From contig NC_003279.8 in the NCBI RefSeq assembly GCF_000002985.6, positions 8,742,001-8,806,000 on the forward strand: DNA of 64,000 nt. The letters are read 5' to 3'. Each line of letters opens with the position of its first letter. Position 1 is the stretch's first letter. The notes under the pieces are model-generated. The model worked only from the letters and a program-made list of their open reading frames with translations. It did not search any database and had not been told where the DNA came from. Positions 47,704 to 59,747 of the stretch are shown here, one piece after another. The DNA is from Caenorhabditis elegans (Eukaryota; Nematoda; Chromadorea; Rhabditida; Rhabditidae). The position numbers and the translations under genes are program-made.

Positions 47704-49117
47704 GTGAGGTGCACTTTTCAGATAAATTTGTTTTTAATTAAAAACGAATTTTTTAAAAACAAATTTTTCAAGCTTTATTTTGTTTTTTTTTCTGTCAAAT
47801 TTTGGTTTCTTTTTTTTATATTTCATTCCTTCTGAAAATATTTATTCAACTATTGCACTCAATATATTTTATATTTACACCAAATTTCATTACCAAAGTC
47901 TAAAAATAGTCTTGAAACTGAAAAAAAAAACAACTCCTGAGTGAAAATCGAACAACCATAAATTCGATTTACAAAACAAAATGAGGAGAAAACCGGCCGG
48001 AAAAATATAAGTGAAAGTTTCGAAGCGACAAAAAGACGAGAAAAAAAAATGAAATTGTGGTTGTAAAAATGAAATATATTCTTCTTTTCCGCCGGTTTCC
48101 TCTTCATCAAACGTTGACCGATATTTCCAATTTTCGAAATTTTTGCTCGATTTTCACAAATTTGTTGTTTTTCGACGATTGTAGAATCCTAAATCAGTCT
48201 GTAAATTTGATTTTTTGTTTAAAAAAAATTCCCCAAATCCTAAACCACAGATACGGAAACAAAACAAACGAGTGAAGAGTTTCGGACGGCGGGTCGAATA
48301 AATTAACAGCCTCTTTCTCTTTCTGAAGAGGTAGATTGCCACTCGAACGGAAAGAATAGGAAGAGGAAATAGAAATTCTGACAATTGAGTTGTTTCTGCT
48401 ACTGCTATTTCTTCCGTTCTTCTCATCAATAGAGACTCCAGTTTCATTGATTTCGTATCTTGTTTCCAAGCTTCTCGCTTGATTTAACGCATTAGTTGTT
48501 AAAAACGCCTTTTGCGTTAATCTAAAACTGAATAATGTCTCTGAATCTTTGAATTTATGTTTTAAATTATCATAATATCCCAAGTTTCCAGAATTCTGAA
48601 ATTTCTGCTCTGACTATTTCCAGTTTCTCTCTGTTTTAGTTTTCTCTCTCTAAAAACACTTTGCAAACATGTACTTTGACAAAAAACGACCTTTTTTGCT
48701 TCAGCCCGGAAACTAATTCTTGCTCTTATCCGCTTTTCTCTTCGTCGTAATTTTTCACTTTTAAACTCATTCCCGACGACAAGAAACGAGAATGTTTGAT
48801 GAAGAATGAATCATTCAGTTCGCACTTGTAATTTTCTCTGATCCCTCCGTGCTTCTCTGAGAAAAATGACCATTCGTCTGCTTCTCTACCGTATTCTTTT
48901 TGTGAGCAGTAGAGAGAGACTGGTTAGCAGTATCAATTTGGTCAGCGGATAGAGGGGAAAAAGTGAATAGGAAGAGAAGAAAACTGGGAAAACAAACAGT
49001 AAAAAAGAGATTGATTCGATTGTAGGACTCTTCCATTTTCTCATCTTTGCTCTGCTTCATGTTTGTAAGAATTTAGTTTTTCAAGATTAAATCATTTAGA
49101 TTGCTAAGAAAAAACTA

Positions 49118-49809
49118 ACTAGGGAGTTATTCAACCATACGGTGCGATCGGGTAAAAGTAAACGTGTTATGCGATAGCTGGCATCTTAGGCTTTCAGAAT
49201 CTGTTATTTGTTTCGGCGGAAGACCTCTGTGAGTCTGGAAATTTTCATCTGAAAATGTAGTACTGAAATCAGTGCATTTCCTATGGTTAACAGTGGATTT
49301 TGTCTCTGGCGCCAACAGAAGTCTCACCACAATGGTGGAAGGGCGAAATCATCGCTTCGGTGGTCGAGTGGTGAACGCGTTCGCCTCTTGAGCAGAAGTT
49401 TGTGGGTTCGGTTCCCACACATGGTTTAAATTTTGGCCTTTTTTTATACAAAATTTTTAGAACGGGAAACAAATGTTTAAAACAGTTTTTTGAGGTTTTT
49501 ACATTACTTTTTTGCTTTTTGATTGAACCACAATTACCCTGGAAACTTTTCAGAAATTTTTATTTTTTCGAAAATTGCCACTTTTTTCTCCACGTTGCTG
49601 AGATATAGACCTTTAACTATTTAGAATATTCAATTTTCGAAAAAATAAAAATTTCTGAAAAGTTTCCAGGGTAATTGTGGTTCAATCAAAAAGCAAAAAA
49701 GTAATGTAAAAACCTCAAAAAACTGTTTTAAACATTTGTTTTTTTAAACATTTTGCATAACACGTTTACTTTTACCCGATCGCACCGTATGGTTGAATAA
49801 CTCCCTAGT
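49118..49809. mobile_element. Foldback DNA element with perfect TIRs and inner palindrome
   Basis: Outer termini are perfect 55-bp inverted repeats (49118-49172 and 49755-49809) starting ACTAGGGAGTTATTCAACC. Inside, a second perfect inverted repeat of 110 bp (49468-49577 and 49631-49740, starting AACAAATGTTTAAAACAG) encloses a 53-base spacer. A left-hand unique part (49173-49467) contains a tRNA-like sequence. No transposase frame is present, so it is non-autonomous. Perfect arm identity suggests recent insertion or gene conversion. TA could be the duplicated target (CTAGGG...CCCTAG), but this is not certain. Confidence 0.9.
49354..49425 (+). pseudogene. tRNA-like sequence inside foldback element
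   Basis: An A-box TGGTCGAGTGG and a B-box-like GGTTCGGTTCC lie at normal spacing. The T arm GTGGG-TTCGGTT-CCCAC is perfect. An anticodon-like arm has loop CTCTTGA (anticodon CTT, lysine) with one stem mismatch. The acceptor strands pair poorly, so a mature tRNA is unlikely. A run of seven or more T follows at about 49439, a possible polymerase III terminator. Confidence 0.6.
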
Positions 49810-51097
49810 AAGAACATTTTAAATTCTGGCTGCACAACATGGTCAAAATATTTTGAAATTTTGAATTTAATGCCGCCGGTAAAGCTTACGATTTATTTGT
49901 TCTTTGCAAAAATCGCTTAAAATATTTTGAAAAAAAAGTTCCGTTCATTTTTCACACATCTCCCCCGGTTTCGGATGACCTTGTGTCTCATTTGACAAAG
50001 AAAGACCTCGATTTGGAGAGAAAAATGAGGCAAAATAATGACACCTGTCACACTAAAAACTGACGTTGCCACTAAGTTTTTGGCGCTTCCTGAAGAAGTT
50101 GTCTGCCAATCCGTCGTAACTTTCGAGGAAGAAATTATCTTCAACCAAATACAAAACATGTGTTTTTTTTTTTGAAAACCTAAAAAACTATATTCAAAAA
50201 CGTCACAGAATCAATGTTTGTTTCGTAATTTCGTTTCCCAATACCGTATCCCTTGGTCAATATTCTGAGCTCATTCAAAACATATTTTTTCTTTTATTTT
50301 CCGCGAAAAAAACTAAAGTTCTCAAATAAAAGAAACAATGGCGCGCCTCCTGAATCTCCCATGAGGAAAGGACCTCCCGGGAATCATTCATTCATTTTCT
50401 CTCGATTCTCTTCATTTTACCTACTCTTTCATTGTCCATTCGTCCATCTGTCTCTGTCTATTTCTCTATCAATCTCGTCTTCCCGTACACTGTCTCGCAG
50501 CCTTTTCCTTCTAGTGTCGGCCATTATGGTGGTCACACAAGCGGCGACGGCCCCGCTCTGGTTAGCGAGAAGACGTCTCCCGCTTAACCTGTACCTCCTA
50601 AAGGCATTTTATTGATTTTTTATTTCAAACTTGGAACCCGTGGTTTTAAAGATTACTATCGAGAAAACCGGTTTCAGAAGGACCAAAAGTTACGAAATTA
50701 GTGACTTAACCAATCCACTTTTCATATTTATTAACCTGAATTCTGAAGTGCGAATTATCAAATAGTACTGAATTATTTATAGATTTATTATCATAAAAAA
50801 TGTGTTCTCATGGAAAATTTCAAAAAATTTATGGCAAGAACAGTCTAGAATAATTTTTTTTTTTAAGATTAAAAAATTTATCATTTAGTACAATATACAA
50901 TTTTCTCTTTTATAATATTATGATAATATACATAAGAATCTTTGTAAAATAATAAATCTTCCAGAAAACGACGGGAAAATACGGGAACCGATCCGACATC
51001 TGCATTTATAGGATATTTTTACAGGGTTATTATTTAGGTAAAAGCTTTCAATTTTTGAAACCTTTAACAATTTTTAAAAATTCAGATTAGGCGGATA

Positions 51098-54000
51098 ATG
51101 AGCAGTCCGATACGAAATCGACTGCAGCTCGTCGTCACACTCATATTTTGTCTTTTCTTCGAAAATGTAAACGGATTGAATAATTTCATCGATAATTTTG
51201 AGACTTTGAACTATCGTGCCACGCATGTTGCAAATCAGGTAGGAATTTAAAACAAAAATAATCAAACGCTTCAAATTTGAAAATTTCAGGTAACACGACG
51301 AAAACGATCGATCGATTCAGCAGCTTCTCATTATCAAGAACCAATTGGTTTCCGATTCAATGCATACAATCGGTGAGATTTTTATTAATTAAAAAAGTAG
51401 TTTGATTGTTTTCAGAACATTCCACGTTCAATTGCACCCAATCGATGACTCATTGTTCCATGAGGATCACATGTCAGATGTTGATGGTGGATACGCTGAT
51501 ATCAAGCCAAGTCATTTTTTATATGAAGGATATTTGAAAGGTAACAATAATATTGGAATTCTAATTATGAAGAATATTTTCTAGACGATCCGAATTCCCA
51601 TGTGCACGGAAGTGTATTTGATGGAGTCTTTGAAGGACATATTCAGGTGAGAAATTTTGTCTTAGTACAATTAAGGAAGTGTGTCTTTAATAAAATCCAT
51701 TTTTAACACTACAGACCGGTGAAGGACGGAGATATTCGATTGACAAAGCGGCAAAATACTTTGAAAGAGATGACCGACCCACTCAGTATCACTCGATTAT
51801 ATACAGAGACGATGAGATTAATCATCGAAAATGGAGAGTGAAAAGGTTCGCTACTTTTTAAAATTGCATATCAGTATAATTTTCGAATTTGGAACATTTC
51901 AAAAATCAGAATATACGTTAAATATTTGTGAATTTTTTGAGTGAGGTCTTCTTCTGGAGATTATCTCAGTTTCAATTTTGTGATTTTCATCATAAAGATG
52001 AAATCTAAAATGTTTTTATAATCACAAAAATTTCAATTTCGTCCGAAACATAAAGATTTAAAATATCGTTGTTTTCTCTTCAGTAACTTCTAAATATAAA
52101 AATTTCAAATTTTAATCAAATTAATTATTCCAGAGATGCCGAAAACCTATCCGAACAAATGCAAGGATGTGGTTTCTCATCTCGTGTTCGCCGTGAAATG
52201 ACCGATGTTCAGAATTCTGGAGAAAGCACCGATTTCTTCACGAATTACATGACTATGGGCGGTCGATCGAAACGAGCAAATACTCTTCGAGACCACGATG
52301 GACTTTATTTTGTGAGAACATGCTCATTATACATGCAAGCTGATCATAAACTTTACGAACATATTCGTATGAAAGAAGGAAATAATGATCCGATTCGAAC
52401 GAGAGAGGAGATTGTTAGCTTGTTTTATAATCATATCAAGGCTGTAAATGAGATTTATGAAGGAACGAATTTTAATGGAATCAAGGGACTTCATTTTGTC
52501 ATTCAGAGAACCTCGGTACGATTTTTTGTAAAGATTTTATTTAAATTATAAAAAAATACAATTAACTTTCAGATCTACACCCCTGATAGCTGTGATCGTG
52601 GAAGAGCCAAGACAGATTCTGATAATCCATTCTGTGAAGAGGTATCATTTTTTTCTACCTCTATTCAAAAAAATCTATTTCGGTTTTCAGAACGTTGACG
52701 TTTCCAATTTCTTGAATTTAAATTCTCAACGAAATCATTCAGCATTTTGTCTCGCCTATGCTCTCACATTCAGAGATTTTGTCGGTGGAACTCTTGGTCT
52801 TGCCTGGGTTGCGAGCCCACAATTTAGTAAGCTTTTGAAGTGAAAACGAATGAAATATTAATACAATATAATTTTAGACACAGCTGGAGGAATCTGCCAA
52901 GTACATCAGAGATACAATGAAGGAAGTCGTGGATGGGTTTATAGATCGCTTAACACTGGAATTGTTACTCTCGTTAATTATGGAAACCGAGTACCAGCGA
53001 GAGTTTCACAATTGACTCTGGCTCACGAGATTGGACACAATTTCGGATCGCCTCATGATTTTCCTGCTGGTTAGTGAATACTTGTTTTTCAGCTTCCTGA
53101 ATTGTTAAAAAAAAATGTTTGTATCTTCAACGTTATCTTTTACAGAGTGTCAACCTGGTCTTCCTGATGGTAACTTCATTATGTTTGCATCTGCAACATC
53201 AGGAGACAAACCGAACAATGGGAAATTCTCTCCTTGCTCTGTCAAAAATATCTCTGCAGTTCTTGCCGTTGTACTCAAATCAATGCCAGTCGATCCAACA
53301 CGCAACGCATCTCCTGTTGGAATCGGAAAGAGAAATTGCTTCCAGGAGAGAACTTCTGCATTCTGTGGAAATCAAATCTACGAACCCGGAGAGGAATGTG
53401 ATTGTGGATTCTCTCAAGCTGATTGCGATCAAATGGGTGATAAGTGTTGTGTTCCACATGAAGCACGTGGAAATGGTGGTCCAGGACCCTGCAAAAGAAA
53501 ACCAGGAGCACAATGCTCTCCATCTCAGGGATACTGCTGTAATCCAGATACATGCTCTCTGCATGGTAAAAACGAAGAGAAAATATGCAGACAGGTATTT
53601 TGCATAATTTTGATTAAAACCTTTTACTATATTTTTAGGAATCTGAATGTTCAAACCTTCAAACTTGTGATGGAAGAAATGCACAATGCCCAGTCTCTCC
53701 ACCAAAACACGATGGAATTCCATGTCAAGACAGTACAAAAGTTTGCTCGAGTGGACAATGTAATGGATCAGTTTGTGCAATGTTTGGACTGGAAGACTGT
53801 TTCCTTACCGAGGGAAAAGCTGATGAGCTATGCTTCTTGGCGTGTATTAAAGATGGAAGTGAGTTTTAAACTATTAATTCTACGTTGAATTAAAAATCAT
53901 TTCAGAGTGTACATCATCTGTCCATCTTCCGGAATTCTCTGCCAATCGTACCAATTTCTTGCAAAATATGAGAAAAGACAAACCTGGACTCATTCTTCAT

Positions 54001-54810
54001 CCTGGATCACCGTGTAATAACTACAAGGGATATTGTGATATCTTCAGAAAATGCCGAAGTGTTGATGCAAATGGACCATTGGCACGGCTGAAGAACTTGC
54101 TGTTCAACAAGAGAACAATCGAAACTCTAACACAATGGGCACAGGTTAGTATTAGTTAGATCGGTTGAGAATCATTTTTCAAATTTATGATAAATTAATC
54201 ACCTTAATTCATCTTAATTTCAGGATAACTGGTGGGTTGTAGGAGTTGGCGGTCTCGTATTCCTTGTGATTATGGCTTTGTTCGTGAAGTGTTGCGCTGT
54301 ACACACGCCTAGTACAAACCCCAACAAGCCACCGGCACTTAACATCTACCAGACACTCACTCGTCCTGGAACATTGATTGTAATATTTCAATTAAGTAAA
54401 TCTTTAGTCATTATTATCTAATTTAGCGTCAACATCGCCAACGTCATCGTGCAGCTGCTGGTAGTGTTCCACCAGGACCAGGTGCCCAACCGCGTTCCGG
54501 TGCAGCTTCTGCACCATCTCGAACAACACCTTCTGCACGTCCATCTGCCCCTCCATTGGTAGCTCCACAAGTCGCTGTTGCCGTTCCACCTGGTGTCGTT
54601 GGGCCTCCAATTCCACTGATTGCTACTCATCCAGGATCTTCAAGTTCAACACCTGCAGTCATTGTCCTCGAGCCTCCACCACCGTATACAGCTGCTGATC
54701 CTGGATCAGCGATGGGCGGACCACGAAGAGGTCACAGGAAGAATAAGAGACAAACTTCTTCAGATGCTGCTGGTTCTTCAGGGAATGGTGGCAAAAAGAA
54801 GGGAAAGTAA
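51098..54810 (+). CDS. sup-17: ADAM10/Kuzbanian metalloprotease (Notch alpha-secretase)
   Basis: Exons: 51098-51238, 51290-51372, 51416-51540, 51585-51646, 51715-51845, 52134-52515, 52573-52641, 52691-52826, 52878-53069, 53146-53594, 53639-53858, 53906-54144, 54224-54379 and 54427-54810; 2769 nt, 922 aa. It sheds ectodomains of LIN-12/GLP-1 Notch receptors. Domains in order: signal peptide (1-25), prodomain with RRKR at 50-53 and cysteine switch CGF (Cys193), furin site RSKR (225-228), metalloprotease domain with zinc motif [11 protein letters not shown] (426-436), Cys-rich disintegrin domain, membrane span (about 746-766) and a Pro/Ala-rich cytoplasmic tail with PPPPY and a basic end KKKGK. 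An ATTAG-type leader with TTCAG acceptor just precedes the ATG. Confidence 0.97.
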
Positions 54811-56815
54811 ACAAAAAATGTTTTACTTCCAAATCATCTCACTTGATATGTGCTCATTTTACGGTTTTCTCCCGGGCTTTAGTTTTAATTGTCAATTTTT
54901 CCCGTTTGACTATTAAATTCATATATCTTTTCCTAATTGTTTTTTTACAATGTTGTTCCATCTTGCCTTTTCCACTCCTACTTCTTTCATTTCCCTCTGA
55001 CCCAACACTTCCCTTAATTTGTATTATTCATTATCTCCCATTCCCCCCAAGACGGTGCTTCAGTTTTTCCATGTACTATACCTAACTTATTGGTCAAGTT
55101 TTTCGACTTTATACTACAGGTTCCAATTTTTGTGCATTCTTCTTTTACCCACTTTTTTGTAATTCTCACATCCAAATTCGAGGTTTTCACCGCCGCTTTC
55201 AACTCATTTTCAGCCTTTGTTTTGTTCAATCGTATTTCATACATTTCACTTTGACTCATTGAATTTCGAATGAAAATTTAAAAGAAAATATAATCAAATC
55301 AATTTTTCGGTATTTATGATTTCAAACAGGTACACAATTTCATTTTAAAAATAGGCCGTAGATCATTTTTTGAACCAGTTATTTGGCCCGCCCCTTTTAT
55401 GGAAGGAATATTATTGGATATTTTTTATTTCAAAAAAGAAACATATTTTCAACATTAAAATGCCAGGTTTGTCAGGAATTCTTTGGGAAGGAAGTAAGTC
55501 GACTCAATTTTTTCTCAATGAGAAAATAGGTTGTAACCCGTGTTTATTATAGTTATTGTAGATATTGCAATTTTTTAACTGGAGATATTGTTTAGAAATT
55601 AATCTGTTTTGTTTCAAAAAAAAAAGATCTAGAAGTGTTGCCAATTTATGAATCTGTAAAAATCATTTTATTTCAAGATTTTCAGTTTGCACTTGCCGAT
55701 TCGATTAGATTAGTTGTTCCTATAGCATATATTCTTTGTTTCAATCATTTCATATCACTGATATCTTATCTTTCATTCTTTTTTATTTCTTCTATGTCTT
55801 CTGTGATGACGTACTCGATTACTTGTGCTATATGGGTTAGTCGATTTGTTCTTTGTCTCATCATTTTTTTTATTATCTTTTTCTGTTCGCTCCTTTTGAA
55901 TTTTATTTGAATGAATTCATTTCGTTGTTTGATTTTCAAAGAATTCATATAAAATTCGCTTCAACTGTTCTTTAGATGCTTAATTATGCGAAGATTTTAA
56001 ATTTGAAATAATACTTTTAAATTACTACGGTACCCGGTCTCGACACGACGAATTACAAAAATATTTTATTTCAAAAAGGTCTACCCCTTTAAAAGAGTAC
56101 TGTGATTCCGCCCACTTGTTTCTGCGAAATTTTAATTGATTTTCGGATAAAAAACTATTTATTTATAGCTACTTTTTGGAATACTTGAATTGTGTCTATA
56201 AATAAATTACAGTCGATTTTTTGAACTTAAAAAGGCTTCAATTAAACACGAAATCAATCAAAATTGATTTGCAAATGAAAACGGATTCAAAGATCTATCA
56301 TTTTTCTTTCATTAATTTCATCATTATTATCATCATCTTATTCTTAACGACACAATGTATTTTATGTCCTTTGAAAATATGGCCAGTCTGATCTTATTTC
56401 ATCACCTCATAATTATTTTCATTTTATTTGATTGATAAAATTTTCTTTTCTTTGGATATTTTAATTTTAAGACAACATTTTGAATCTAAAATTAAGTTCA
56501 ACATTTCCTCTATTTATATTTTCTAAAAATTTTCGATACAAGTTTTGGTAATATGTCAAAATTAGAAAATGTGAACTTTTATGAGAAATTTCCAGCAATT
56601 CTAGAGACTTCAATAAATGCCAAAAATAGATCCAAAAATTCTACTATGATATTCGGTCAATTAAGTTTCTAAATAGAAATACTGAAAGACTTATTGATGA
56701 AATTTGGCAATAAGCGATAGAAACATATTTCGTAGATCTTTAACTGGATAGTTTACTAATAATATTATAAAAAGTATTTTACAGTGGAAAAGTAACATTC
56801 AACTTTGGATAAACG
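54811..56815. other. Intergenic region, sup-17 3' UTR and next gene's promoter
   Basis: The first several hundred bases are C/T-rich and probably sup-17 3' UTR. A 21-base repeat end shared with 29879-29899 lies at 56030-56050. An acceptor TTTTACAG at 56777-56784 lies 31 bases before the next ATG. A minus-strand 81-codon frame (55259-55014) is Lys-rich but overlaps the UTR and was not accepted. Confidence 0.45.
56030..56050. repeat. Repeat end, inverse of 29879-29899
   Basis: The 21 bases include GTACCCGGTCTCGACAC, the exact inverse of the block in the Q-rich gene intron. It is probably the terminus of a dispersed repeat; no partner end is evident nearby. Confidence 0.55.
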
Positions 56816-59586
56816 ATGACTATTAAAGACAAAAGAGAATTCAATGAAACAGATGAAATTGTGATCAGCAAGGAAAAGGTGGGTTACTGTAAACAACTCT
56901 ATTCAAAAGAAATTTAAACTTTTGTATGAACAGTGCTAAGCAGTCTTAAAAAAATTTGACAGACTGAATAATTTTTTAATAACTATTTTGTTACCGTTAT
57001 CATTATATTGCCACACCACTACAGTAATCTTACTGTACTCCTCGATATCGATGAATTAGGTTTGAGATGATAGCGCTTCATATAAATAGTAATGATATTA
57101 AATTGGAAAAAACCATAATCTTAAATCTAAATACATTGCTGTTCAAACATAGATTTCAAGAGCGGGATGTTTTCAGCTCGACAGTTTTGTTCTCGAGTGT
57201 CTTGCCAAAGCGGGATGTACCGGAGATCATGCTCAACAACTGGCTGAGACTTTATTATGCTCTGATTACAGGTATTTCACTCTTTTCTTTAGATAAATAT
57301 TATTGTTTACTACTTTAAGAGGTCACTATTCTCATGGAATCAATCGACTTCACATCTATGTTCATGACTTAATGATGAAATCCACTGCTGTCACAGGTTG
57401 TTAAAAAATCATTTTTGAAGAATTTTAATTCTAAAACAAATATTTAGGAACACCACAAGTTCTGAAATCAAAGGGAAGTACTGCATGGGTTGATGGAAAT
57501 AATCTTCTTGGTCCAGTTGTTGGCAACTTTTGTATGCAATTGGCTGTTGAAAAGGTTTAAAATTTTGTAAAACAAGTATACAATATCCCAAATGTTTAGG
57601 CCAAAGAGTTTGGAATCGGATGGGTAGTATGCCGTAATTCAAATCATTTTGGTATTGCTGGATGGTATGCTGACTTTGCTTGTCGGAATGGTTTAGTGGT
57701 ATGCGAATAATTCTTTATTTGCTTTAGTGAAGACGTGAAAAATTTGAAACGCTGTTACACATTTTATAAATTTCGGTATCTCGTCTCGAAGAGAAGTTAG
57801 AAAAATTTAGACTCTAAACTTTAGAGATTTCGAAAATTTTCTGCAGCCTCAGATCTAACTTTTTCTGTTGTGACAGACCGTATTATTGCTCCTTTAATTG
57901 AACTTTTATGCATGTAATAACCCGACATATGTTTGGTCGTCTAAAGTCACAATGAGAAATCACCTTATCATTTTAATATATGGTCTCTTTTATACGTTCA
58001 AAACTTATTTAGGTTTCCTGCTTAAATTAATGCAATTTCAGGGAATGGCTTTTACCAATACATCTCCATGTGTATTTCCGACTGGATCACGTGAGAAGTC
58101 TCTTGGATCAAATCCGATTTGTATGGCTGCACCTGGAATGGAAGGAGATTCGTTCTTTTTGGATATGGCTTCGACTACTGTAGCTTACGGAAAAGTAAGT
58201 TCCGTTTTGAATTTCAGATTAAAAATCATTCAAATTTCCAGATTGAAGTTGTTGATCGTAAAGGAGAAACGTATATTCCTGGAAGCTGGGGTGCTGATAA
58301 AAATGGAGATGAGACACATAATCCAAAGGAAGTTCTTGATGGAGGTGGTCTTCAACCATTGGGAGGATCTGAGATCACTGGAGGATATAAAGGTATACAA
58401 AAAAGGGAATCATGTGAACACACAAAAAAATTCTTATAGGAACTGGACTTTGTATGATGGTTGAAGTTCTTTGTGGTATTATGGGTGGTTCAGCATTCGG
58501 AAAAAACATTCGTCAATGGCAGACAACTAGTAAAACAGCGGACTTGGTGAGTTATACTAACCCTCAAAATCCGCTGCTCAAAGAGGCAAATTCGATGAAA
58601 CCGGGCGCGGATTTGGTGAGTGCCATTGAACTGGTATGTATGTCAATTGGTCGTTTACATTCTTTTGCATGAATGCATGAAGTTTCTTTTTTTGTTTTGG
58701 AAAAATTCAAATTTTCGCGTAAGATTGAGTGTATTGTCTCTGTAAACTGGTTCTTCGGCGGAACTGGAATATTTACATTAAAAAAAAACCTCGAAAAATA
58801 ATATGTTTTTATCTACATATGTGGCAAATGTATTTTTCAAAAAAAAATTTCAACGATCCCAAAACAGGTAACACCTAAAGTATTACTTAGCTAAAAATAA
58901 AGATTGAGACACTTCCGTACCCTTTAAAGGCACATCTCCATACTCTAAAATTATTTTGATCGTATTGAGACCCAGCGCTGCAGGATTGAATTGAAAGTTG
59001 CATTTCTTAAATTGAGTATAATACAAAATTTCATTGAATTCAAGATTAAATCGATGCAGCTGAGATTTCGAAAATTTATTTTTTTAATTCAAATCGTTTG
59101 AAACTGATTCATAAAAATTAGGAAACTTCCATAAAACTGGTTTTAAAAAATGTTGTCCGAAAAAATTGCACCACTTGATTATCTTCCCGCATGTTACAAA
59201 ATCACTCTCCAAATGGAAATAACCGAGCACAAATATCTAGATTCATTTCCTTTTCAACCTATTTTACAATTCAGGGACAATGTTTTGTTGCCATCGACCC
59301 AGAGTGCTTTGCTCCAGGATTTTCCAATCGTCTTCAAGAATTCTGTGATGAAACTCGCAACCTTAACCCAATAAACCCATCAAGACCACCACAAGTACCT
59401 GGAGATCCAGAGAGAGCTCACATGAATATGTGTGATGATTTGGGAGGAATTGTTTATAAAAAGAAACAACTTGATCATTTGGTAAACATTTTTATCGATA
59501 GATTTCATAATTGTATCTCTTTTCAGAAAAATCTTGCGGATCGCCTTGGCGTCATAATGAGACTCGTTGACGAAAAGCCTCAATAA
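56816..59586 (+). CDS. Malate/L-lactate dehydrogenase family oxidoreductase
   Basis: Exons: 56816-56878, 57177-57271, 57320-57396, 57448-57554, 57600-57698, 58042-58194, 58440-58546 preceded by 58242-58392, 59275-59481 and 59527-59586; 1119 nt, 372 aa. The sequence belongs to the type-2 malate/lactate dehydrogenase fold (NAD(P)-dependent 2-hydroxyacid oxidation), not to the classical Rossmann LDH/MDH. Diagnostic stretches are GHYSHGINRL, WVDGNNLLGPVVG, CRNSNHFGIAGWYA, GMAFTNTSPCVFPTGS, LGSNPICMAAPG and GQCFVAIDPE. The substrate cannot be fixed from sequence. No targeting peptide is obvious. A second in-frame donor 69 bases downstream of exon 8 would add 23 residues. It is possibly F36A2.3 (from memory). 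It ends 161 bases from the convergent DUS gene. Confidence 0.9.
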
Positions 59587-59747
59587 TTCATCTAAATAAT
59601 TGTGTCCTATCGTTCTTTAATTGTTCATTAATTGATTCTTTAAAATTCATATATTTTCAAAAAGTTTCCAACAGAAAAAAAACAAATTCAACAGAAATTA
59701 ACAATTCAAAAATCCCAGTCAACTTTGGACAAAGATCACACAAGAAT

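Larger units (their letters stand above)
43387..51097. other. Long intergenic region between mfb-1 and sup-17
   Basis: This 7.7-kb gap between two divergent genes has no supported protein gene. Bases 43387-45250 are likely the mfb-1 upstream/5' UTR region; CT-rich tracts and a possible 21-nt non-coding exon (about 44451-44471, between CAG and GTAAGT on the minus strand) are visible. The region holds a hAT-like MITE (47411-47695) and a large foldback element (49118-49809). The remainder is AT-rich, with GC-richer, promoter-like sequence at about 50330-50610. Confidence 0.45.

Noticed and set aside
55014-55259. Minus-strand frame of 81 codons, Lys-rich
   Set aside because: It lies in probable sup-17 3' UTR, has no splice partners and no family resemblance. 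A C/T-rich UTR gives Lys/Glu-rich antisense frames by chance.
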